Source: Ilyomonas sp965247435
GTDB lineage: Bacteria > Bacteroidota > Bacteroidia > Chitinophagales > Chitinophagaceae
Direction of reading: 5' to 3'
DNA length: 64,000 nucleotides
NCBI GenBank assembly: GCA_965247435.1
Contig: OZ252019.1
Span: 1,488,001-1,552,000, forward strand
Shown here: piece after piece, positions 41,867 through 50,577 of the stretch
Numbering within the stretch: position 1 is the stretch's first letter
How the letters are laid out: every line of letters begins with the position of its first letter
Notes under the pieces: model-generated
What the model saw: only the letters and a program-made list of their open reading frames with translations
Databases searched by the model: none
Told to the model about the DNA's origin: nothing
Translations under genes and position numbers: made by a program

Positions 41867-42699
41867 CCTTTAAACGAAAACTGGAAGAAAACTTTTTTAA
41901 ATATTTATCCGCTTTTGTATCGCTGTGTATCATACTGGTGCTGGTACATATTATCTATAGCATCATACAAAAAGGCGCTTCTGCCATATCCTGGGAAGTG
42001 CTTTCGCAGGAGCCCAAGGGCGGTTTTTATATGGGCGGCGGCGGCGGTATCCTGAATGCCATTGCCGGCTCTTTTTACCTCGCTTTCGGCGCTACGTTGC
42101 TGGCATTTGCAGTGAGCCTGCCGGTGGCGCTGTTCATCAATATATATCTTATTAAGTATCCAAAATTTCTTATTGGCATCCGTTTCTTTTTAGATGTTTT
42201 ATGGGGGGTGCCTTCTATTGTATTTGGCGCATTCGGTTTTATTTTGCTGATGTATATGGGTATGCGCAATTCGTTAGGCGCAGGCATTGTAACAGTGGCA
42301 ACGCTTATATCACCCATTATGATCAGGGCTATGGATGAAGTACTGATGACCATTCCGATTGGTCTGCAGGAAGCTGCCTACTCGTTGGGTTCCAACAAAA
42401 CAGAGATAGCTTTTAAAATCTTCTTCCGCCAGGCGCTTCCAGGCTTTGCAACCGCCATCCTGCTTGCCTTTGGCCGGGGAATCGGCGATGCAGCATCCGT
42501 GCTGTTTACTGCAGGGTATACCGATCATGTGCCCGAGAAGCTGAGCGACCCTGCTGCGACCTTGCCCTTATCCATTTTCTTTCAGTTGGGCTCGCCCATT
42601 GAAGAAGTGCAAAACAGGGCTTTCGCAGCAGCGATTGTACTTACTTCCATAGTGCTTATTGTTAGCGTCACCGCAAGGCTTTTGTACCGTAAAAAATAA
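41863..42699 (+). CDS. pstA: Pst-type ABC transporter permease PstA
   Basis: The 278-residue protein has six predicted membrane helices and the PstA-like loop IPIGLQEAAYSLGSNKTEIAFKIFFRQA, followed by FGRGIGDAASVLFTAGYT. In phosphate PstA the latter reads like SRAIGETAPLL, so this copy is divergent. A 120-base gap with A-rich sequence and the ACTCAAACGT element separates it from pstB. Confidence 0.88.
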   Translation: MTFKRKLEENFFKYLSAFVSLCIILVLVHIIYSIIQKGASAISWEVLSQEPKGGFYMGGGGGILNAIAGSFYLAFGATLLAFAVSLPVALFINIYLIKYPKFLIGIRFFLDVLWGVPSIVFGAFGFILLMYMGMRNSLGAGIVTVATLISPIMIRAMDEVLMTIPIGLQEAAYSLGSNKTEIAFKIFFRQALPGFATAILLAFGRGIGDAASVLFTAGYTDHVPEKLSDPAATLPLSIFFQLGSPIEEVQNRAFAAAIVLTSIVLIVSVTARLLYRKK

Positions 42700-42819
42700 T
42701 CTATAACCGGGAAAATTTTATCCCTTTTATTCATAAAAGCCTGCCTGGCGGCAAACAAATTAACCCGGAAGACATATAGGGCCAGTAAAAACAAAAACTC
42801 AAACGTAAAACAAACAACC

Positions 42820-43623
42820 ATGACTACAATGAAAATAGAAAATGAAAAAAATATAGAGCATGTAAGCGGTGAAGTGCCGGTAATGAATATCCGCAACCTG
42901 AACGTTCACAGCAAAACCGCGCATATTCTTAAAAATATCAACTTAACTGTTCCAAAAAATAAGATAACTGTATTGTTGGGGCCATCTGGTTGCGGTAAAA
43001 CAACTTTGCTGAAATGCATGAACCGCCTAACCGATCTGTACAGTGAATTAAAACTAACCGGTGCTATCGAGATAGACGGTCAGAATATTTTAACCGAGCG
43101 TAACAATATCACCCAAATCCGGCAGAAGATGGGCCTGGTAATGCAGCGTCCCTTTCCGTTGCCGATGAGTATATACGACAACATTGCTTACGGGCTTAAA
43201 TTGAAAGGCGTGAGAAATAAAAACATCATTGCAGAAAAAATTGAAAAACACCTGCGGGAAGTAGCGCTGTGGGATGAGGTAAAAGACCGCCTTAAAAGCA
43301 GTGCACAGCGCTTGTCTATCGGCCAGCAGCAACGGCTTTGCCTCGCCCGCGGGCTGGCAGTAGAGCCGGAAATTATACTGGCAGATGAACCGACTTCGGC
43401 GCTGGACCCCATCAGCAGCCGCGTGATAGAAGAGCAGTTTGGTGTGCTGAAAAGTGATTACACCATTATTATGGTCACCCATATTTTACGACAGGCAAAA
43501 AGGCTTGCAGACTATGTGGTGTTTATGTATTATGGTGAAATAGTAGAGCATGGTAATGCAGCAGAGCTGTTTGAAAATCCCAAGACAGATATTCTAAAGG
43601 AATATATGAGAGTAGGCCACTAA
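42820..43623 (+). CDS. pstB: Pst-type ABC transporter ATPase PstB
   Basis: The 267-residue ATPase has Walker A GPSGCGKTT (54-62), Q-loop LVMQRPFPLPMSIYDN, Walker B IILADEP (185-191) and the switch His in MVTHILRQA. The ABC signature is LSIGQ (165-169), not LSGGQ, and the usual THNMQQA reads THILRQA. These changes are compatible with ATPase function but depart from the phosphate PstB consensus. No phoU follows, and a terminator closes the operon. Confidence 0.88.
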   Translation: MTTMKIENEKNIEHVSGEVPVMNIRNLNVHSKTAHILKNINLTVPKNKITVLLGPSGCGKTTLLKCMNRLTDLYSELKLTGAIEIDGQNILTERNNITQIRQKMGLVMQRPFPLPMSIYDNIAYGLKLKGVRNKNIIAEKIEKHLREVALWDEVKDRLKSSAQRLSIGQQQRLCLARGLAVEPEIILADEPTSALDPISSRVIEEQFGVLKSDYTIIMVTHILRQAKRLADYVVFMYYGEIVEHGNAAELFENPKTDILKEYMRVGH

Positions 43624-43656
43624 CCATTAGTTGGAGGTGTACGTTTGAGCAAAACC

Positions 43657-43686
43657 GGCCGTCTTTTCTAAGATGGCCTTTTTTTT
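43657..43686 (+). terminator. Terminator of the Pst-like operon
   Basis: Arms 43657-43665 and 43670-43678 form a 9-bp stem (GGCCGTCTT with one G-T pair) with loop TTCT, followed by eight T. Confidence 0.88.
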
Positions 43687-43750
43687 ACCTTATAAAGCCA
43701 AAGGCATTTGTTGAGTAGCTTGCAGGTTGTTAATTCAAGCTATTTCAATT

Positions 43751-45391
43751 ATGCCGGCAATCTTTACCATCACTGCCAATTTTGTAAATATTTTTGAGCA
43801 GCGTATTTATCCTGCACAGGTTGTTGTTAAAAATAACATCATTGAGCAAATTATTCCATTATTAGCAACAGTACGCAGCGATCATCCTTATATATTACCC
43901 GGTTTTATAGATAGTCATGTACACATTGAAAGCAGCATGCTAATACCGCAACAGTTTGCCCGCCTTGCCGTTGTACATGGTACCGTTGCTACGGTAAGCG
44001 ACCCGCACGAGATTGCCAATGTTTGCGGTATGGAAGGCGTTGAATACATGATGGAAGGCGCCAGACAAACCCCCTTTAAATTTTTTTTTGGTGCACCCAG
44101 TTGTGTGCCGGCTACCTCTTTTGAAACAGCCGGTGCCACACTCGACAGCGAAGCTGTAAAGTGCTTGCTGCAAAGAGAAGAGATAAAATACCTCAGTGAG
44201 ATGATGAACTTTCCCGGCGTGCTGAATAGCGACGCAGAAGTAATGCACAAAATTGCTTACGCAAAAGCAGTAAACAAGCCGGTGGACGGCCACGCTCCCG
44301 GGCTGCGGGGTGAGCTGGCCAAGCAATATATTGATGCTGGCATCAGTACAGACCATGAATGTTTTACTGCGGAAGAAGCCTTGGAAAAATTAAAATTAGG
44401 CATGAAGATCATCATACGGGAAGGCAGCGCTGCCCGCAATTTTGAAGCCCTCGCAGGATTACTAAACGATCATTACGAAGACATGATGTTTTGCAGCGAC
44501 GACAAGCATCCGGACAGCCTGGTGCAAGGTCATATAAATGTGTTGTGCAAAAGGGCAGTTGCCAAAGGCATTGATGTTTTTAAAGTACTGAAAGCCGCCT
44601 GCATAAATCCTGTTGTGCATTATAAATTAGACGTTGGTTTGCTGCGTGCAGGAGACAGCGCAGATTTTATTTTAATAAATAATCTTGAGGATTTTAGTGT
44701 GCAGGCAACATATATAAACGGACAGCAGGTAGCGGCTGGCGGCAACAGTTTAATTACAATAAAAACCACCGGGCAAATCAATCATTTTAACTGCAAACCT
44801 GTTACTGCTGCAGCTTTTCACATGCAACCTTCAGATTATCTGGATAGTGATAAGATGCCGGTGATAGAAGCATTGGATGGGCAATTGATCACTAACAAAC
44901 TGTATTTATCACCTCATACCGAAGACAATAATTTAGTAAGCGATACAGCAACCGATATACTTAAGATGGTAGTGGTCAACCGCTATAAGGATGCGCCGGC
45001 AGCTAAATGCTTCATTAAAAATTTTGGTTTGAAAGGCGGCGCCATCGCTTCTTCTGTAGCGCACGACAGCCATAATATAATTGCGGTCGGCGTAAGTGAT
45101 GCAGACATTGCGACAGCGGTTAATTTGGTTATCCGGCAGAAGGGCGGCATCAGTTGTGTAACCGGATCCCAGGAAATGATTTTGCCCCTGCCGGTCGCTG
45201 GTTTAATGAGTAATGGAGATGGTTATACCGTAGCAGAGCAATACACAAAAATTACAGCAATGAGCAAGCAGATGGGCAGCCCTTTACAAGCGCCGTTTAT
45301 GACGCTAAGCTTTATGGCCTTGCTCGTGATTCCGCATTTGAAGCTGAGTGATAAAGGCTTGTTTGATGGGGATGGTTTTGTATTTGTGTGA
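43751..45391 (+). CDS. ade: Adenine deaminase
   Basis: The enzyme deaminates adenine to hypoxanthine for purine salvage. The 546-residue amidohydrolase has the metal-binding H-x-H in LPGFIDSHVHIES (His56, His58), VSDPHEIANVCG, VDGHAPGL, GISTDHECFTAEEA and MFCSDDKHPDSL. The C-terminal domain of the bacterial Ade family follows, with GGIVV-like LVIRQKGGISCV. The first ATG of the conserved protein is at 43751; the frame upstream has only a TTG. It stands alone, with a purine nucleoside phosphorylase 13 kb away. Confidence 0.95.
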   Translation: MPAIFTITANFVNIFEQRIYPAQVVVKNNIIEQIIPLLATVRSDHPYILPGFIDSHVHIESSMLIPQQFARLAVVHGTVATVSDPHEIANVCGMEGVEYMMEGARQTPFKFFFGAPSCVPATSFETAGATLDSEAVKCLLQREEIKYLSEMMNFPGVLNSDAEVMHKIAYAKAVNKPVDGHAPGLRGELAKQYIDAGISTDHECFTAEEALEKLKLGMKIIIREGSAARNFEALAGLLNDHYEDMMFCSDDKHPDSLVQGHINVLCKRAVAKGIDVFKVLKAACINPVVHYKLDVGLLRAGDSADFILINNLEDFSVQATYINGQQVAAGGNSLITIKTTGQINHFNCKPVTAAAFHMQPSDYLDSDKMPVIEALDGQLITNKLYLSPHTEDNNLVSDTATDILKMVVVNRYKDAPAAKCFIKNFGLKGGAIASSVAHDSHNIIAVGVSDADIATAVNLVIRQKGGISCVTGSQEMILPLPVAGLMSNGDGYTVAEQYTKITAMSKQMGSPLQAPFMTLSFMALLVIPHLKLSDKGLFDGDGFVFV

Positions 45392-45463
45392 TGTTGCCAC
45401 CCCGGGCAGGAAAATGCTTGTATTGCCAGCTTGCTAAAAAATTATTTGATAAGCAATGCATTA

Positions 45464-46102
45464 CTAACCGGTCTTCACTTTAGCAGTAGGTAATACCGCC
45501 CAAAATATCCACATGCAAAAGTTTAAAATCAGCGCCGCTACAGGCGCAAAAAACGCAATGCTGAAGATGGCAGCGCATAGTATAAATCCTATCCACAAAC
45601 TCTTACGCATACTTGTAATGATTTCAAACGGAGTACCAGACAAAAACAGGTTTCTTTTGTTGTTGCCGGCTACACTTATCAGCAATACATATACAGCCGA
45701 AGTTATGACCGAATAACCCGTATAAAAAACGATTGCCGTTTGTTGCGCGTCGGTGCGAATAAATTCACCCATCGTTTTTGTGGGGAAGGGTACCAGGGCT
45801 ATTATTAATAACAGCAGCCCGTTAGCGAGTATCAGCTTATTATCGGTGGTTCGCAGCAGTTTAAATATCTGGTGGTGCGACATCCACATCAATAATACAG
45901 ATGCAAACGAGTTGAAATAAACCATCACTTTTGGCCAAAGTGCAATTAGTTGCTGCAACAACTCACTGTTGGTCGTCTTTTCTATCGCATGTGCTGCTTC
46001 TATACCTTTTATATCAACACCTATTTCTATTGCCAGCAGCGTAATGGCAACGGCAAAAATACCATCGCTGAAAGCTTCAATTCTTGATGTGTCTTTTTCC
46101 AT
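45464..46102 (-). CDS. TMEM175-type potassium channel family protein (DUF1211)
   Basis: The 212-residue membrane protein has about six hydrophobic segments. The signature RIEAFSDGIFAVAITLL (Arg7, FSDG at 11-14) on the first helix is that of bacterial TMEM175 channels, which conduct potassium. The second conserved region MSHHQIFKLL is present. The bacterial proteins have one six-helix unit per chain and assemble as tetramers. It is a single gene. Confidence 0.9.
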   Translation of the reverse strand: MEKDTSRIEAFSDGIFAVAITLLAIEIGVDIKGIEAAHAIEKTTNSELLQQLIALWPKVMVYFNSFASVLLMWMSHHQIFKLLRTTDNKLILANGLLLLIIALVPFPTKTMGEFIRTDAQQTAIVFYTGYSVITSAVYVLLISVAGNNKRNLFLSGTPFEIITSMRKSLWIGFILCAAIFSIAFFAPVAALILNFCMWIFWAVLPTAKVKTG

Positions 46103-46289
46103 AAAGCAAAGGTTATAATTATTTTACAGCCGTTATAAATGCTGTAAGCTATAGCAGGGATTTGAAATTGATTTAATTTCTTCACAGCTTTCTTTACAAA
46201 AAATGCTGTTCAGGCGCAACTGCTGTCTTTTTTAAATGCAACTCCCGGAATCTATTCCTCCTTAGGTAGTCGCCCCGCATATTTATGCG

Positions 46290-46321
46290 GTTGCACAGGG
46301 TAGCAGCGGCTGCTATTTTTG
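46290..46321 (+). promoter_or_regulatory. Promoter of the lipoprotein gene
   Basis: TATTTTTG (46314-46321) fits TAnnTTTG exactly and has a partial -33 GTTG (46290-46293) 20 bases upstream. The ATG is at 46352. Confidence 0.5.
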
Positions 46322-46351
46322 CCCTATAAAACAAAATAAAAAACCCTTACT

Positions 46352-46885
46352 ATGAAAAAATTTATTTGGATTTTAACAATCGCGGCATCCGTAATTGCAT
46401 TTGCATCCTGCAGTAAAAAAGACAGTCAACCGTCAACACCCGGCGGCGTCAACAACGGCGGCAATGCTATAGCCGTAAAGATTGATGGTACGCAAAAAAA
46501 CTTTACCAATGCAAAAGCGCAAAGCGAAGAGCAGGATAATGTACACCAATTGATTATTGCCGGAAGTATTGGCAGCGAAGAAACCGGTGAAGTGCTCGGT
46601 TTTACGATGGTAAAAGACGACGGCGCTTTTACTGCCGGCGAATATTTGGAAGGCGAGCACGAGCACTACCAGATAGTAGGCGTCTATTTTCCTAAAGCCA
46701 ATGAAGAGAACGGTTATGCGGCAGGCGCCAGGGTTGCATCTGACTTGCCACTTAAAGTAACTATAACCTCAATCAGTGCTACCCGTGTTAAGGGTACCTT
46801 CAGTGGTGCGTTTTACGATGCTAATGGCACCGGAGAAAATAAAAAAATGTTTACCGAAGGTAGTTTTGATGTACCGCTCAATTAG
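46352..46885 (+). CDS. Lipoprotein of unknown function
   Basis: The 177-residue product has a lipoprotein signal with lipobox (AFASC, Cys20), a short Ser/Gly/Asn-rich linker and a beta-rich domain. The domain starts NAIAVKIDGTQKNFTNAKAQ and ends RVKGTFSGAFYDANG and FTEGSFDVPL, a layout common in Bacteroidota lipoproteins of about this size whose function is unknown. It has its own promoter and terminator. Confidence 0.8.
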   Translation: MKKFIWILTIAASVIAFASCSKKDSQPSTPGGVNNGGNAIAVKIDGTQKNFTNAKAQSEEQDNVHQLIIAGSIGSEETGEVLGFTMVKDDGAFTAGEYLEGEHEHYQIVGVYFPKANEENGYAAGARVASDLPLKVTITSISATRVKGTFSGAFYDANGTGENKKMFTEGSFDVPLN

Positions 46886-46922
46886 CAGCAGCATGGTTAT
46901 AAGATTCGATAAGCAAGCACAG

Positions 46923-46950
46923 CCCCGGACATCGGTTCCGGGGTTTATTG
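46923..46950 (+). terminator. Terminator after the lipoprotein gene
   Basis: CCCCGGA (46923-46929) pairs with TCCGGGG (46937-46943) over a seven-base loop, followed by TTTATTG. Confidence 0.7.
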
Positions 46951-47119
46951 TTTGTAATCAGCAATACTGTTCAGCAACCTTTTTTATTTTGTTTAAAAAT
47001 TGCGGCTGCAATTTATAAATGTTCTGATGCTAAATTGAGCCCCTTAATTGCCTGCGTGTTCAAACCTTAACGCTTTATATACGCCGTTGCTGTGCAGCAA
47101 AAATTATTTTTGTAGCAGT

Positions 47120-48115
47120 ATGAAATATAAGATAGCGTTAGTTGTATGCTTAGTATGCGGTTCTTTTTTACATGCGCAGAACATTACCGGCATCTGGCGG
47201 GGCTATTTTTATTCCGGCCTTGGGATGTTCAGAGAGAAATACAATTACGAAGTGCAGATCAACCAGTTACAGAATAAAGGTCTGCGCGGAGTTACTTATT
47301 CTTATCATACTACTACTTTTTTTGGAAAAGCATTATTGAAAGGCATTTACAACACGGATAGCAAATCGCTCATTTTTAAAGAAGATACACTGGTAGAAAT
47401 GCGCGCCGGCTTTGGTATATTTCCTTGCCTGTTTACCTGTTATTTAGATTATCATAAAGAAGGTAACAGCGAAACCCTCGAAGGCACTTTTACAAGTATT
47501 ACGCTTAAGGACGGCGGAGACTGCGGCGGCGGTACGGTGTACCTGGAGCGTGTGCCGGAGTCAGTTTTTCATAAAGAAGATTTTTTATTAAAGAAGCAAC
47601 CTAAGCCTGCTGCGCCGGCGGCAAAAAAAACAACGCCCGTAATTGTTCGCAGGCCGGTTACGGCAAAAAAAGATACCGGTGCCCTCGCCAGGCAAAAACC
47701 GGTCGCTCCGGATGTTGTGATGCCTAAAGACACACTTCCGCTAAAATTGCCGCCACCACCAACTGTATTAACCAAACGGGAAAACAGCCTTGTACGTACA
47801 ATTACCACATCATCGCCGGATATAAAAGTAGCGCTCTACGATAACGGCGAGATAGACGGTGATACTGTTACCGTATATCACAACAACGTAGTGGTAGCTT
47901 ATAAGCGTGGCCTCGGCAAAGAGCCCATTACGATAAATATTACGGCTTCTGCTGCCAACAACCAGCACGAGTTTGTATTATATGCCGATAACCTGGGCAG
48001 GATACCGCCCAATACTGCGCTGATGGTAATTACTACCGGCGGCCAGCGGTACGAGTTATCGGTAACTTCTTCGCTGCAGAAGAATGCAAAAGTGGTAATT
48101 ACCTATCAGCCATAA
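47120..48115 (+). CDS. Secreted protein of unknown function with Pro-rich linker
   Basis: The 331-residue product has a signal peptide (IALVVCLVCGSFLHAQ). An N-terminal beta domain (about 20-130, NITGIWRGYFYSGLGM and ETLEGTFTSI) resembles lipocalin-like small ligand domains. A Pro/Lys/Ala-rich linker (about 140-220) follows, then a C-terminal beta domain (about 225-331, IKVALYDNGEIDGDTVTVYHN). The C-terminal domain is found in several Bacteroidota secreted proteins; no function is known to me. The frame opens 24 codons earlier, but the signal peptide sets the start at 47120. Confidence 0.75.
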   Translation: MKYKIALVVCLVCGSFLHAQNITGIWRGYFYSGLGMFREKYNYEVQINQLQNKGLRGVTYSYHTTTFFGKALLKGIYNTDSKSLIFKEDTLVEMRAGFGIFPCLFTCYLDYHKEGNSETLEGTFTSITLKDGGDCGGGTVYLERVPESVFHKEDFLLKKQPKPAAPAAKKTTPVIVRRPVTAKKDTGALARQKPVAPDVVMPKDTLPLKLPPPPTVLTKRENSLVRTITTSSPDIKVALYDNGEIDGDTVTVYHNNVVVAYKRGLGKEPITINITASAANNQHEFVLYADNLGRIPPNTALMVITTGGQRYELSVTSSLQKNAKVVITYQP

Positions 48116-48117
48116 AA

Positions 48118-48143
48118 AAAGTGCGGCTTATGCCGCACTTTTT
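48118..48143. terminator. Bidirectional terminator
   Basis: GTGCGGC (48121-48127) and GCCGCAC (48132-48138) form a stem extended by A/T pairs, with loop TTAT. A7 precedes and T5 follows, so it serves both convergent genes. Confidence 0.85.
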
Positions 48144-48166
48144 ATTGTTGTAAAACGCATAACTAT

Positions 48167-48859
48167 TTAACCATGCCTTACGGTTCCTAATCCTATTTTG
48201 GTAGCGCCGGAAGTATCAGGGTAAAAGCCACGCATAAATAAAGTATAAATATGTTTGCCTTCGAAAGTGATAGTTGTGTCTGTTAAGGTAGTGCCTCCAT
48301 CCGGGGTTTTAATTTTAAAATTATAGGTGCCGGCTTTAAGACCTCTGAAATGATTGTAGCTGCCGGCGCTGCTTTGTGTTTCAAAGGCCCGGTTGGTCCA
48401 TTCTGTTGCCGAATCTATAATATATAGGTTAAGTGCCGGCGCATTAACTGCAAAATTATAAAACCGCACTTTTATAGAGTCGGTAGTGCCGGGGTAGCTA
48501 ACACTGTCTGCCACAGCAATTGCCTTCATTTTGCTAACGGAGTCTATAAGAAATACGGAATAAAATTTCCCCGGTTCGGTAGATAGCGTTGTATTCAATA
48601 CGGAAGAAGATAATGGAGACGATACTGCAAGAGGTGTAGCGCCGGCAGTTACCTGGTTGTAAAATTGCGGCGTGCTGCCATACGAAATATTAGACACTAT
48701 CATATTTCCATTCAAGGTGATGTTGGTACTGACGGCATTGGGCGAGAGCAGGTTGACCATTATACCGGCCCGTGGCGTAGTGGTGCCGCCATCCTGTTTA
48801 ATACAGCCTGCCACACCCAAAACAGCAAATGCTGCAACTGATAATATCCGCTTGTTCAT
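48167..48859 (-). CDS. DUF4397 domain lipoprotein
   Basis: The 230-residue protein has a lipobox (GVAGC, Cys19) and beta-rich repeats. VRFYNFAVNAPALNLYIID and HFRGLKAGTYNFKIK are the typical DUF4397 patterns (a chain of short beta strands with a conserved YxFxI-like end). DUF4397 proteins are common surface or periplasmic lipoproteins in Bacteroidota with no defined role. The gene is alone between two convergent/divergent neighbours. Confidence 0.85.
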   Translation of the reverse strand: MNKRILSVAAFAVLGVAGCIKQDGGTTTPRAGIMVNLLSPNAVSTNITLNGNMIVSNISYGSTPQFYNQVTAGATPLAVSSPLSSSVLNTTLSTEPGKFYSVFLIDSVSKMKAIAVADSVSYPGTTDSIKVRFYNFAVNAPALNLYIIDSATEWTNRAFETQSSAGSYNHFRGLKAGTYNFKIKTPDGGTTLTDTTITFEGKHIYTLFMRGFYPDTSGATKIGLGTVRHG

Positions 48860-48945
48860 ACTAAATAGATTAAATTAATTTTACTTTTTTGATAGATACA
48901 ATAACTGTCTTAAAACGTTGCCTGACAGAAAAAATTATTTAAGCC

Positions 48946-50376
48946 ATGCCACATGAAGCGATTTCTGTTTTCGATATGTTTAAAATAGGCGTGGGGCCCT
49001 CAAGTTCGCACACATTAGGTCCTTGGCGGGCGGCTATGCAGTTTGTGCAGTTGCTGGAAGTTACATACACACTGGAAAACCTGGCTGGCGTGCAGGTTTT
49101 GCTGTATGGCTCGCTCGCCAAGACAGGCAAAGGCCATGGAACTGACCTCGCGGTGCAAATGGGCTTGATGAATGAAGACCCGGTAACAACAGACGTGAAT
49201 AAGATAGAACCCAAAATGCAGCAATTGCTGGCAGATAGGATTTTGCCGGTCGGTGGTAAAAAAAACATTCCTTTCGACCCGGAAAAAGACATTGTTTTTT
49301 TAATCGGTGAATCACTGCCGTATCATCCTAATGCGCTTGCCTTTTTAGCGTCTTTTTTAACCGGGGAGGCCATTAGCCAAACGTATTATTCTGTTGGCGG
49401 CGGCTTTGTAATACAGGAAGGAAGTCAAGCTACCGCATTAAACAAAGCCATTGACCTGCCATTTCCCATCAACAGCTCCGGCGACCTGTTGCACTGGTGT
49501 ATGAAAACCGGGTTGCCTATACATGGCGTGGTACTTGAAAATGAAAGCGCCTGGCGGCTGGAAGGTGAAACAAAAAATGGCCTTCTGACTATCTGGAATA
49601 CTATGCGCCACTGTATCTATCGCGGCTGTCACACCGATGGCCAGTTACCCGGCGGCCTGCACGTGCGGCGGAGGGCTTTTGGATTAAATAAAAAACTGAT
49701 CGGTGATAAAAGGTACGACGGGTATGAGGGCTGGATAGAGGCGGTTAAAAGCTGTACCAACAATTTTAAAAATGTGCTTGACTGGATCAGTTGCTTTGCG
49801 CTGGCAGTAAACGAAGAAAATGCGGCTTTTGGGCGGGTAGTTACGGCGCCAACCAATGGCGCTGCGGGCGTTATACCGGCTGTGCTGCAATACTATATTT
49901 TATTTTGCAACGGCGACTCGGAAGAGCAGATCGTCCGTTTCCTGCTTACTGCTTCCGAAGTAGGCAGCATTTTTAAAAAAGGTGCAACTATATCTGCCGC
50001 CATGGGCGGTTGCCAGGCAGAAATCGGCGTTTCTTCTGCAATGGCGGCCGCGGCGCTTACAGAAAGCCTTGGCGGCACGCAACGCCAGGCGTTGATGGCG
50101 GCTGAAATTGCAATGGAACATCACCTCGGTATGACCTGCGATCCTATTGCCGGCCTGGTACAAGTGCCATGTATTGAGCGCAATACAATGGGCGCAATCA
50201 AAGCCATAACGGCTTCGCAACTGGCATTGCAAAGCATGCCCGATTATGCCAAGGTATCATTGGATGCCGTAGTGAAAACAATGTGGGACACTGCCAAAGA
50301 CATGAATTTTAAATATAAAGAAACAGCAGAGGGCGGTCTCGCCATCAATATACCGCTTGGGTTAAAAGAGTGCTGA
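48946..50376 (+). CDS. sdaA: L-serine ammonia-lyase (iron-sulfur, single chain)
   Basis: SdaA deaminates L-serine to pyruvate. The 476-residue protein joins the beta domain (starting ISVFDMFKIGVGPSSSHTLGP, residues 6-26) and the alpha domain in one chain, as in the E. coli type. The alpha part has APTNGAAGVIPAVL, KKGATISAAMGGCQAEIGVSSAMAA and GLVQVPCIERN; the Cys residues in the last two are probable [4Fe-4S] ligands. It stands alone, convergent to infC across a possible terminator at 50505-50538. Confidence 0.95.
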   Translation: MPHEAISVFDMFKIGVGPSSSHTLGPWRAAMQFVQLLEVTYTLENLAGVQVLLYGSLAKTGKGHGTDLAVQMGLMNEDPVTTDVNKIEPKMQQLLADRILPVGGKKNIPFDPEKDIVFLIGESLPYHPNALAFLASFLTGEAISQTYYSVGGGFVIQEGSQATALNKAIDLPFPINSSGDLLHWCMKTGLPIHGVVLENESAWRLEGETKNGLLTIWNTMRHCIYRGCHTDGQLPGGLHVRRRAFGLNKKLIGDKRYDGYEGWIEAVKSCTNNFKNVLDWISCFALAVNEENAAFGRVVTAPTNGAAGVIPAVLQYYILFCNGDSEEQIVRFLLTASEVGSIFKKGATISAAMGGCQAEIGVSSAMAAAALTESLGGTQRQALMAAEIAMEHHLGMTCDPIAGLVQVPCIERNTMGAIKAITASQLALQSMPDYAKVSLDAVVKTMWDTAKDMNFKYKETAEGGLAINIPLGLKEC

Positions 50377-50504
50377 TGTTAAATAGGGTATTAATAATCG
50401 CAGGTGTTGAATGAATAGTAAGCGGAAGATTGCTTATTGGTAAATATTTTTTAAACAGTATGGTTTCATCGCAACAGAGTATTGCCTTACTGTATTACCA
50501 ATGC

Positions 50505-50538
50505 AAAAGCAAAGCACCGGTGAATATGCTTTGCTTTT
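50505..50538. terminator. Possible bidirectional terminator between sdaA and infC
   Basis: Perfect 12-bp arms, 50505-50516 and 50527-50538 (AAAAGCAAAGCA), with a 10-base loop. The A/T end of the stem would serve as the U-tract on both strands, which is weaker than a separate T-run. Confidence 0.55.
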
Positions 50539-50577
50539 ATATATAGTAGTAAACTACTGCTGATCCTTTGTTAAAGA

